Assembly (NCBI RefSeq): GCF_036169555.1
Contig: NZ_CP108032.1
Coordinates: 620,001-684,000, forward strand
Direction of reading: 5' to 3'
Length of the DNA stretch: 64,000 nt
From: Streptomyces sp. NBC_00306
GTDB taxonomy: Bacteria > Actinomycetota > Actinomycetes > Streptomycetales > Streptomycetaceae
Shown: one piece after another, positions 8,226 through 19,000 of the stretch
Position numbering within the stretch: position 1 is the stretch's first letter
Layout: each line of letters begins with the position of its first letter
Position numbers and translations under genes: made by a program
Notes under the pieces: model-generated
The model's database searches: none
What the model saw: only the letters and a program-made list of their open reading frames with translations
Told to the model about the DNA's origin: nothing

Positions 8226-9263
8226 TCACAGCTCCGCGAGTCGTCGACGGCGCACCATGGCGATGAAGAAGGGGCCGCCGATGAAGGCGACGAGAATGCC
8301 GGCCTGGATCTCCGTCGGCCGCGCGAGAAGGCGTCCCACGATGTCGGCGGCGAGCAGCAGACAGGGCGCGAGCGCCGCCGACAGGGGCAGGAGCCAGCGG
8401 TGGTCGGGGCCCACACCGGCGTACTGGGCCAGAACGCGGGCGATGTGCGGGACGACGAGGCCGACGAACACCACCGGCCCGATGACGGCGACGGCGCCGC
8501 CGGTGAGGAGTGTGACGGCGAGGACGCCCTGGATCCGGGTCAGGCCCAGCCTCAGCCCCAGCGAGGCGGCCACGTCGTCGCCGAGCGCCATGCTGTTGAG
8601 TGCGGGGGCGCAGGCCAGGGCGAGTACGGCGCCGACGGCGAGGAACGGCAGGACGCGTACGAGGACTTCCTCGTTCTGGTTGGCCAGCGATCCCGCGGAC
8701 CAGAAGCGGTAGCGGTTGAGTGCGTCCGGGTCGGTCAGGGCGATCGCGCTGGTCAGTGAGAAGAGCAGCGAGGTCACGGCCACGCCGGCGAGGGCGAGTT
8801 TGACGGGCGTGGTGCCCGAGCGGCCCAGTCCGCCGAGGAGGTAGACCAGGACGCTGGCGGCCATCGCCCCGGCGAAGGCGAACCAGATGTAGCCGTAGAC
8901 CGAGCCCAGTCCGAGAACGCCGACGGAGAAGACGATGGCGAACGCGGCTCCCGCGCTCACGCCGAGAACTCCGGGGTCGGCGAGGGGGTTTCTGGTCAGT
9001 GCCTGCATCAGCGCGCCCGACAGGCCGAGAGCCGCTCCGGCGGCGAGGCCGAGCGCCGTTCTCGGTACGCGGACGGACCAGACCACGTTCTCGATCCGGG
9101 TGCTGGGGGCCTGGCCGACAAGCGTGTCCCACACCTGGTCGAGGGGAACGCTCAGCGCGCCGAAGGCCAACGACAGGGCGCACAGGGCCACAAGGGCGGT
9201 GGCGGGCAGCACCATGAGGAGCATGCCGCGGGGCCTTCTGGCGCCGATCACTGTGCTCCCCAC
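8226..9263 (-). CDS. ferric-siderophore ABC importer, FecCD permease 1
   Basis: A 345-residue FecCD-type permease with about ten membrane spans and the motif GALMQALTRNPLADPGVLGVS near residue 85. First gene of the importer operon (permease 1, permease 2, ATPase). The start is GTG at 9263, 11 bases from an iron box at 9274-9292. No substrate-binding protein is encoded in this operon; the likely partner is the lipoprotein at 28753-29817, about 20 kb away at the end of the exporter operon. Confidence 0.93.
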   Translation of the reverse strand: MGSTVIGARRPRGMLLMVLPATALVALCALSLAFGALSVPLDQVWDTLVGQAPSTRIENVVWSVRVPRTALGLAAGAALGLSGALMQALTRNPLADPGVLGVSAGAAFAIVFSVGVLGLGSVYGYIWFAFAGAMAASVLVYLLGGLGRSGTTPVKLALAGVAVTSLLFSLTSAIALTDPDALNRYRFWSAGSLANQNEEVLVRVLPFLAVGAVLALACAPALNSMALGDDVAASLGLRLGLTRIQGVLAVTLLTGGAVAVIGPVVFVGLVVPHIARVLAQYAGVGPDHRWLLPLSAALAPCLLLAADIVGRLLARPTEIQAGILVAFIGGPFFIAMVRRRRLAEL

Positions 9264-9273
9264 GTCAACATCC

Positions 9274-9292
9274 TTAGGTTAGGCAGGCCTTA
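9274..9292. promoter_or_regulatory. iron box upstream of importer operon
   Basis: TTAGGTTAGGCAGGCCTTA matches the DmdR/IdeR consensus fully in its left half (TTAGGTTAGGC) and partly in its right half. It lies 11 bases upstream of the permease start. Confidence 0.82.
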
Positions 9293-9345
9293 AATGTAAG
9301 GGCTGCTCGGCCGCTCGGCCCACTGCCGCATGAAAGCCTGTCTAA

Positions 9346-9364
9346 TTAGGTAATCCTTACCTTA
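9346..9364. promoter_or_regulatory. iron box upstream of the synthetase gene
   Basis: TTAGGTAATCCTTACCTTA is a strong palindromic match to the DmdR/IdeR consensus, 61 bases before the GTG start of the synthetase. With the box at 9274-9292 it makes a double-operator divergent region. Confidence 0.87.
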
Positions 9365-9425
9365 GTATGACGCGGACCGACCCCGGCCGGGGGCCGGGAC
9401 CGACTGCTGGGGAGGCTCGGCCACT

Positions 9426-10040
9426 GTGTCCGGTTCAGAAGAAGTCCTGGCGTACTGGCAGCAGTTGCTCACTCCTCTCCCGCAGGAGACGGTGCTGCCC
9501 GCCGACCGGCCCTATCCGCCGGCCCCGACCGGCGGGCACAGGGTACGGACGCTTCCCCTCGGACACGACACCTCCGACGACCTGTTGCTGGCCGCCTTCG
9601 TCGCCCTGCTGCACCGCTACGGCGGCGCCCCCGACGTCACCGTGGGGCACGGACCTCTGGCCGTGCGCGTCTCGTGCGAGGGCGAGCCCACCTTCGCCGA
9701 TCTCGTACGCCGGACGACGGCGGCCCGTGACGAGGCCGAGGCCCGTCCGGTCGAGCTGTCGGCCCTGGTCGAAGCGCTGCGACCCGAACCGACCCGGGGC
9801 GGCGGGCTGTTCTTCAACACCGCGTTCGCGACCGCCGCCAGGCCGTTCACCGCCGCGCCCGGCCCGGTCGATCTGGTACTGGAAGCCCTGCCGGGAGAGG
9901 TGCGGGCGCACTACCGTGCCGACCTCTTCGACGATGCGACCGTGGACCGGCTTCTCGGCCACTACGTGACCCTGCTGGCCGACGGTTCCACTCGCCCCGA
10001 GACGCCGGTCGGCGCTCTGACGCTGATGACACCGGACGAG
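9426..10040 (+). other. synthetase: truncated starter condensation domain
   Basis: About 205 residues resembling only the C-terminal lobe of a condensation domain (LLLAAFVALLHRYGG and the C-terminal latch region). The HHxxxDG catalytic half is absent, so it cannot condense. It may help fold the loading A domain. Confidence 0.75.
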
Positions 10041-13000
10041 TACCGGCGCGTGGTCGTGGAGTGGAACGCCACCGCTCACACGGTCCCGTCCGCCACCTGG
10101 CCCGCCATGTTCGCGGAGCAGGTGCGCCGGCGTCCCGACGACATCGCGCTCGTCTTCGAGGACGAACGCCTCACCTACGCCGAGCTGGACGAGCGCGCCA
10201 ACCGGCTGGCGCACGCCCTGATCTCCCGCGGTGCCGGCCCTGAGCGCATCGTCGCGCTGGCACTCCCCCGCTCGGCCGACCTGATCGTCGCCGAGGTCGC
10301 CGTCCTCAAGTCCGGGGCCGCGTACCTCCCGATCGACCACGACTATCCGGCCGACCGCATCGCCTACATGCTGGGGGACGCGGCACCGGCGGTCCTGGTG
10401 ACGACGGCGGACACCGCCAGGGACGTCCCCGAGCACGAGGGGATGGCTCGGCTTCTGCTCGACTCCCCCGCCACCGCCGCGGAGTTGGCGGACCGGCCCG
10501 TCCACGACCCGACCGACGAGGACCGCGGTGGGGCTCTCACCGTCCTCAACGCCGCGTATGTCATCTACACCTCGGGCTCGACCGGCAGGCCCAAGGGCGT
10601 CGTCCTCGCGCACAGCGGTGTGGCGAAGCTCGTCGCGACACAGAGCGAGCGGTTCGGCATCGGTCCGCACAGCCGCGTCCTGCAGTTCGCCTCGCCCAGC
10701 TTCGACGTGGCCTTCTGGGACCTGTGCCTCGGTCTGCTGTCCGGCGGCCGTCTCGTCGTCGTCCCCGCCGAACGCCGGGTGCCCGGCGCGGCGCTCGCGG
10801 ACTACGCCAACGACAACGGCATCACCTTCATGATCCTGCCGCCCGCCCTGCTCGCTGCGATGCCGGACGACGTCGTCCTTCCCCCGGCCGCGACCCTGCT
10901 GGCCGGAACCGAGCGGGTCTCCCCCGAGCTGGTCGGCCGCTACGCCGGCGGCCGGATGATGTTCAACGCCTACGGCCCGACCGAGGCCACCACCAACTCC
11001 ACCCTCGGGCTGTGCGATCCCGACACCCCGGCCGGCTCCGTCGTCCCCATCGGCATCCCCGACCCCGGCACCCGCGCCTATGTGCTGGACGCCCGGCTCC
11101 AGCCGGTCCCCGCCGGTGTCGCCGGCGAGTTGTACCTGGCCGGGGACGGTCTGGCGCGCGGCTACCTCGGCAGGCCCGACCTCACCGCGGAACGGTTCGT
11201 CGCCGACCCCTTCGGCGACGCGGACACCCCCGGCGGGCGGCTCTACCGCACCGGCGACCTGGTCCGCTGGAAGGCCGACGGACGGCTGGAGTTCCTCGGA
11301 CGCGCCGACACCCAGGTCAAGATCCGGGGCTTCCGGATCGAGCCGGGCGAGATCGAGTCCGTCCTGCGCCGCCACCCCGCCGTCGACCAGGTCACGGTGA
11401 TCGCCCGCGAGGACCGGCCGGGCGACCGCCGGCTCGCCGCCTACGTCGTGCCCTCCCTGGAGGCACGGCCCGGCCACGACGAGGGCGAGCAGGTCGAGGA
11501 GTGGAAGGACCTGCACGAACTCCTGTACAGCGCCGCCGGGTCCGAGGGATTCCGCGAGAACTTCGCGGGCTGGAACAGCATGTACGACGGACGCCCGATC
11601 CCCGTGGCCGAGATGCGGGAATGGCGGGACGAGACCATCGCCCGCATCGCCGAACTCGGCAGCCCCCGCCGGGTCCTGGAGATCGGCGTCGGCAGCGGCC
11701 TTCTCCTGTCCCGCATCGCGCCCGGCTGCGAGTCCTACTGGGGCACGGACGTCTCCCACGAGGCGGTGCGCGCGCTGCGTACGCAGGTGGACGCGGTGCC
11801 CGAGCTGGCGGGCCGCGTCGAACTGAGCGCCCGGCCGGCACACGACACCGACGGCCTGCCGCAGGGGTTCTTCGACACCGTCGTCATCAACTCCGTGGCC
11901 CAGTACTTCCCGAGCTCCGCCTATCTCACGGACGTCCTGCGCAAGGTGTCGGCCCTGCTGGCGCCCGGCGGCAGGGTGTTCGTCGGCGACATCCGCAATC
12001 TGCGGCTGCTGCGCACCCTGCGCGCCGCCGTGGAGAGCCGGCGCGCCGACGGTGACGGCGAGACGGACAAGAACGCCCTGCGCACCGCCGTCGAGCGGTC
12101 CGTGCGCTGGGAGGGCGAACTGCTGCTCGACCCGGACTACTTCGCCGGGCTCGACGGCTTCGACGCCCAGATACGGGTCAAGCGGGCCGCACACCACAAC
12201 GAGCTGAGCCGCTATCGCTACGACGTCGTCCTGAGCCCCGGCGACGGCTCCGCGCGTCCGGCTCCCGCCGAGCGGGAGATCCACTGGTCCGTGACCGGCG
12301 GGACGGCCGAGGTGGCCACCCTGCTGGCGGAGCGGCCCGGGCGGCTGCGCGTGACCGGGATACCCAACGCCCGTCTCACCGACGACCTGTCGGCACTGCG
12401 CAGGCTGGAGGACACCAGCCGTCCCGCGGAGCTCGGCGTGGACCCCGAGGAACTGCTCGCGCTCGCCGCCGAGCACGGCCGCCGGGTGGACATCACCTGG
12501 AACGGTCAGGCCGACGACGGTTCGCTGGACGCCGTTTTCACCGACGGGACGGACGAGACGGCGGCCGGGGCGCTCGACGGGCTGTACCGTCCCGGCGGCC
12601 GGTTCCCGCAGGCCAACCGGCCGGTGCCGTTCCGCGATGTCACCGTGCTGATGAAGACCCTGCGCGGGCACGCCACCGAATGGCTGCCCGACTACATGGT
12701 GCCGTCCGCCTTCGTCCCGCTGCACGCGCTGCCGGTCACTCCCAGCGGCAAGCTGGACGCCAACGCCCTGCCCGTGCCCGACTACGGCGCGCTCAGCTCG
12801 GGCCGCGCCCCGCGCAACGCCCGCGAGGAACTGCTCTGCCGCCTGTACGCCGAGGTGCTGGGGCTGCGTGCGGTCACCGTCGACGACGACTTCCTCGCCC
12901 TCGGCGGGGACAGCATCACCGCCATCCAGCTGCTGATCCGCGCCAGGGGCGCGGGGCTGCGCCTCACCCCCCGTGATGTCTTCCGGCACCGCACCGTGGC

Positions 13001-16000
13001 CGCGCTCGCGGAGGTGGCCGTCGACCTCGTCACCGCCCCCGCCGACGACGCGCGCCCGCCGCTGGTCGAACTCGCCCCCGGCGACCTCGCCGAGATTCAG
13101 GGCAGTATGCCGCTCACGGTGCAGGAACTGCTGCCCCTGAGCCCGCTCCAGGAAGGCTTCTACTTCCACTCCCTGATCGGCGCGGCCGACAGCGACGCCT
13201 ACGTCGTCCAGCAGGTGCTCGACCTGTCGGGTCCCCTCGACGGGGAGACCCTGCGCCGGGCGGCGCAGGCTCTGCTCGACCGGCATGCCCCGCTGCGTGC
13301 GGGATTCCGCCGCCGTTCCGACGGCACCCCTGTGCAGATCGTGCCCCGCGACGCCGAACTGCCGTGGCGCGAGGTCGACCTGTCGGCGCAGGACGGCGGC
13401 GTCCGCGAGACGCTGGCCGACGCGGTCGCCGCGGACGAGCGCGCCGGACGGTTCGACCTGGCCCGGCCCCCGCTGCTGCGCTGCGCCCTGGTCCGGCTCG
13501 GGCCGGAGCACTGCCGACTGGTGTTGACGTTCCATCACATCGTGGCTGATGGCTGGTCGTTGCCCGTCTTGCACCGCGAACTCATGGCCTACTACGGCAC
13601 ACCCGAACCCGGACTGCCCGAGGTGACCCCGTACGCCGACCATCTGGCCCGGCTCGCCCGGCAGGACCGTGACGCGGCACGCGATGCCTGGCGCGCGGCG
13701 CTCGCGGGTGTCGACGAGCCGACGCGGCTGGTCGGGACTCCGGCGGACGGCACCGCCCTGGTGCCCGGCCAGGTCCGGGTCGAGCTGTCCGAAGGGACCA
13801 CGAGGCGGCTGACCGAACGTGCCCGCGAGCACGGCGTCACCCTCGGCACCGTGGTCCAGGCCGCGTGGGGTCTGCTGATCGGCAGGCTCACCGGACGCCA
13901 GGACGTGGTGTTCGGCACCACCGTCTCGGGCCGGGACAGCGAGGTCGACGGCATCGAGTCCATGGTGGGCCTGTTCATCAACACCCTTCCCACCCGGTTC
14001 CGCTGGCAGGCCGGCGAGTCACTCGGTGTGCTGCTCGCCCGCCTCCAGGACGAGCAAGCGCAACTGATGGACCATCAGCACCTGGGACTCGCGGAGATCC
14101 AGCGGCTGACGGGCACAGCCGGCGGCACGGAACTCTTCGACACCCTGGTGGTGTTCGAGAACTACCCCGCCGACGGGGACCTGCGCGATGCGTCCGGGAC
14201 AGTGCGCATCACGGGCCACGCATTCCACGACGCGGTGCACTACCCCCTCGCGCTCATCGTGAAGCCGGGCAGGCGGCTCGACCTTCGGCTGAAGCACCAC
14301 GTCGCGCGGCTGGACGGCGAAGCCGTCCGCGCGCTGGGCGACCGGCTGACGCGGATTCTGGAGGCGGTGGCGGCCGACCCTTCCGCCGTCGCCGCATCCG
14401 TCGAACTGCTCTCCGGGCAGGAGCGGGCGCGGGCCCTGCCCGCCGGGGACGAGCGGGCCGTCCCGGTCGCCACCCTGGCCTCGGCCATCGCCGAGCAGGT
14501 GGCCCGCACCCCCGACGCCGTGGCCGTCGTCTTCGAGGGCGAGGAGCTGACGTACGCCGAACTGGACGCGAGGGCCGAAGCACTGGCGCGCCGGCTGCGC
14601 GCCCGAGGCGCCGCTCCCGAGTCCTTCGTGGCCGTCGCCGTCCCGCGGTCGGCCGAGCTGATGGTGGCTCTGCTCGGCGTGCTGAAGTCCGGCGCCGCCT
14701 ATCTGCCGGTCGACCCCGACTACCCGGCCGACCGCGTCGCCCACATGCTGGCCGACTCCGGTACCACGCTCGCCGTCACGGTGCCCGGGACTGCCGGGCG
14801 GCTGCCGCGGGCCGAGGGCCTCACCGTGCTCGTCCTCGACGGAGCGACGACGCCGGATACGGAGACGGAACCCGTCGCCGTCCGGGCCGCCGGTCCCGAC
14901 AGCCCCGCCTATCTGATCTACACGTCCGGCTCCACGGGACGCCCCAAGGGCGTCACGGTCACCCACCGCTCCATCGTCAACCGGCTCGCCTGGATGCAGG
15001 GCGCCTACGGGCTGCGGCCGGACGACCGGGTGCTCCAGAAGACGCCCTCCAGCTTCGACGTCTCCGTCTGGGAGTTCTTCTGGCCCCTGCTCCAGGGCGC
15101 GGCCGTCGTCCTGGCCCGCCCGGACGGCCATCGCGACCCCGCCCATCTGACCGCTCTGGTCCGCGAACGGCGGGTCACCACCCTGCACTTCGTCCCCTCC
15201 ATGCTGGAGGCCTTCCTCCAGGCGGACGAGATCACCGGCGACCCTTCCTGGTCCGCGTCGCTGCGGCGTGCCTTCAGCAGCGGCGAGGCGCTGCCCGTGT
15301 CCGCGGCGCAGCGCTGGCAGTCGCTCACCGGGGTGCCGCTGCACAACCTGTACGGGCCGACCGAGGCCGCCGTCGATGTCACCCATCACACCTACGACGG
15401 TGACGAGGGCGTCGTCGTGCCCATCGGACGGCCGGTGTGGAACACCGGACTGCGCGTCCTCGACGCCTGCCTGCGGCCCGTTCCCGACGGTGTCCCGGGC
15501 GAGCTCTACCTCTGCGGCGTCCAGTTGGCGCGCGGCTATCACGCCCGCCCCGCACTGACCGCGGAACGGTTCACCGCCGACCCGTACGGACCGGCGGGCA
15601 GCCGGATGTACCGCACCGGCGACCTGGTGCGCCGCCGGGCCGACGGGGTGATCGAGTACCTGGGCCGTACCGACCGCCAGGTCAAGCTGCGCGGCAACCG
15701 CATCGAGCTCGGCGAGATCGAGGCCGCGCTGGTGGACACGGCGCCGGTCGCGCAGGCCGCCGTGACCATCCGCGACGAGGCTCTGGTCGCCTATGTCGTG
15801 CCGGCCGGCGGGGCCCGCCCGGAGGCGGTGGAACTGCGCGACGCCCTGACCGCCGTGCTGCCCGCACCGATGGTGCCGAGTGCCTATGTGGTCCTCGACG
15901 CCCTCCCCCTCACCCCGAGCGGCAAGCTGGACCGGGCCGCACTGCCCGCGCCCCACGCCGTACGCGCCGCCGTCCGCGCCCCGCGCGACGCACGGGAACA

Positions 16001-19000
16001 GGTGCTGACCGAGATCTTCGCGGCCGTGCTGAAGCTGCCGGAGGTGAGCGTCGACGACGACTTCTTCCTGCTGGGCGGCGACAGCATCAGCTCCATCGGC
16101 GTGTCCAGCCGTGCCCGCCGGGCAGGTCTGGCGCTCGATCCGCGCGACATCTTCGACCACCGCACCCCCGCCGCCCTCGCGGCCGCCGCGACCGTCACCG
16201 AGGACCGGGAGACCGAACCGGCGGCGGCCGCGATCGACCTCACCCCCGAGGAGCGGTCCCGGGTGGAGCGGCTCGCACCGGGCCGGATCGACGACGTATG
16301 GCCCCTCGCGCCGCTCCAGGAAGGCCTGTTCTTCCACTCGACGTACGACGACGGTTCGCTGGACGTGTACACCGTGCACGAGTCGTTCGACTTCGCGCGG
16401 CGCGTCGACGCCGACCGGCTGCGGACGGCCGCGAGCGTGCTGCTCGACCGCAACCCCAGTCTGCGCGCCGGGTTCACCAGTGAAGGGCTGCGCCAGCCCG
16501 TCCAGTTCATCGTGCGTGACCCGCACATCCCTCTCGAAGAGGTCGACCTCTCCTCGCTCCCGGCCGCGGAACAGGACGCCCGGCTGGGCGCGTTGATGGA
16601 CGAGGAGCGCTCCCGGCGCTTCGATCTGGCACGGCCTCTGCTCTTCCGCATGCTGCTGGTGCGCCTCGGCGACGAGCGCGGCGACCGGCTCGTCATCGGC
16701 CGTCACCTCATCCTGTGGGACGGCTGGTCCGCCTGGCTCTTCCTCGACCAGCTCTTCGCCCTGTACGAGAGCGGCGGCGACGCGGCGGCGCTGGCGCGCC
16801 CCGGCTCCTACCGCAACTACCTGACCTGGCTGGAGCACCAGGACGACAGCCGGGCCACAGCGGCCTGGCGCAGCGCGCTGGACGGTCTGGAGGAGCCGAC
16901 GCTCCTCGTGCCGTCCGCCGCGGACCGGGGTCTGGAACCGGTGATCCCCGAGCATCTGGAGACCGTGCTCGCCGCGGAAGCGGGCGAGCGGCTGCGGGAG
17001 ACCGCGCGGAGTCACGGACTGACCCTCAACACCGTGCTCAACGCGGCCTGGGGTTTGGCGCTCGCAAGCGCCACGGGCCGTGCCGACGTCGTCTTCGGGA
17101 CCACGGTGGCGGGGCGGCCCAGCGAGGTGCCGGACGTCGAGAACGTCATCGGCATGTTCCTCAACACCGTGCCCGCGCGTATCGCCTTCGATCCACGCGA
17201 GAGCGTCCTGGACCTGCTGCGCCGTATCCAGGGCGAGCGTCTGGAACTGATGCCGCACGAGTACCTGGGGCTCGGTGTGCTCCAGGCCGAGACGGGTCAC
17301 CGGCGGCTCTTCGACACGCTGTTCGTGCTCCGCAACGCCGACACGGACGAGCGGCTCGCCGAACTGCGGGACAGGCACGGCGCGACGGCCGTGGCCAACG
17401 TCGACGCCACGCACTACCCCGTCAACCTCGTCGTCACGCCCGGCGAGAGCGTCCGTGTCACCCTGGCGTACCGTCCCGACCTCGTCGACGGCCCCTCCGC
17501 CCGGACCCTCCTGGAGCGATTCACCCTGCTGCTGGACCGGCTGATCGCCGACCCGTCCGCACCGGTGGGCTCGCTCGACGCGCTGCTGCCCGGCGAGGCC
17601 GCCACGCTGGCCCGCGAGGATGTGGCGGGACGTGAGCCGGTGCCGCACGAGACCGTGGCGGACATGCTGGCCGCGCAGGCCGGCCGGACCCCGGACGAGA
17701 GCGCCCTCGTCTTCGGCGAGCAGGTCCTCACCTACGCCGAACTCGACGCCCGGTGCAACCGGATGGCCCGGCTGCTGCTGGCGCACGGCGCCGGCCCCGA
17801 GACGGTCGTTGCCCTGGGTCTGCCGCGTTCCGTCGACATGGTGGTGGCCCTGTTCGCGGTGCTGCGCACCGGCGCGGCCTATCTGCCGCTGGAGCTGGAC
17901 CACCCGGCGGACCGGCTGTCGCTGATGCTCCAGGACGCGAAGCCTCTGCTCCTTCTGACGACGGAGGGCGTCTCACGGACCCTGACCGGCGACGTGCCGC
18001 GGGTACTGCTGGACGGCCCCGGCACCGCCGCCGACCTGGCGGCCCGCTCCGCCGATGCCGTCGAGGTGCGCTTCAGCCTGGACCACCCCGCCTACGTCAT
18101 CTACACCTCCGGCTCGACCGGCCGCCCCAAGGGCGTGGTGACGCCGTACATCGGGCTGACGAACATGCAGCTCAACCACCAGAAGGAGATCTTCGCGCCG
18201 GCCATCGCCTCGGCCGGCGGGCGCAGGCTGCGTATCGCGCACACCGTCTCCTTCGCCTTCGACATGTCCTGGGAGGAGCTGCTGTGGCTCGTCGAGGGCC
18301 ACGAGGTGCACATCTGTGACGAGGAGCTGCGGCGCGACGCGATCGCCCTGGTCGCCTACTGCGAGACGCACCGCATCGACGTCGTCAACGTCACCCCGAC
18401 GTACGCCCATGTGCTCATCGAGGAAGGGCTGTTGGAGGGGCACCGCCCGCCGCTCGTCCTCCTCGGCGGCGAGGCCGTCACGGAGACCGTGTGGAACGCC
18501 CTGCGGGACACGGAGGGCACCTACGGCTACAACCTGTACGGGCCCACCGAGTACACGATCAACACCCTCGGCGGCGGCACGCACGACAGCGCCACGCCCA
18601 CGGTGGGCCGTCCCATCCGCAGCACACGCGCCCGCATCCTGGACACCTGGCTGCGGCCCGTCCCCGACGGGGTCCCCGGCGAGCTGTACATCGCCGGGGT
18701 CGGGCTGGCCCGCGGCTATCTGGACCGGCCCGGCCTGACGGCAGAGCGCTTCGTCGCCGACCCGTACGGTCTGCCCGGCGAGCGCATGTACCGGACCGGC
18801 GACCTGGTGCGCCGCCGCGCAGACGGCAATCTCGACTTCCTCGGCCGCACCGACGACCAGGTCAAGATCCGCGGTCACCGGGTCGAGCTGGGTGAGATCG
18901 AGACGGTCCTCGCGCAGCATCACGAGGTGGTGCAGGCGGCCGTCATCGCGCGCGACGACACGGCTGCGCCCGGCACCCAGCGGCTCGTGGCCTACGTCGT

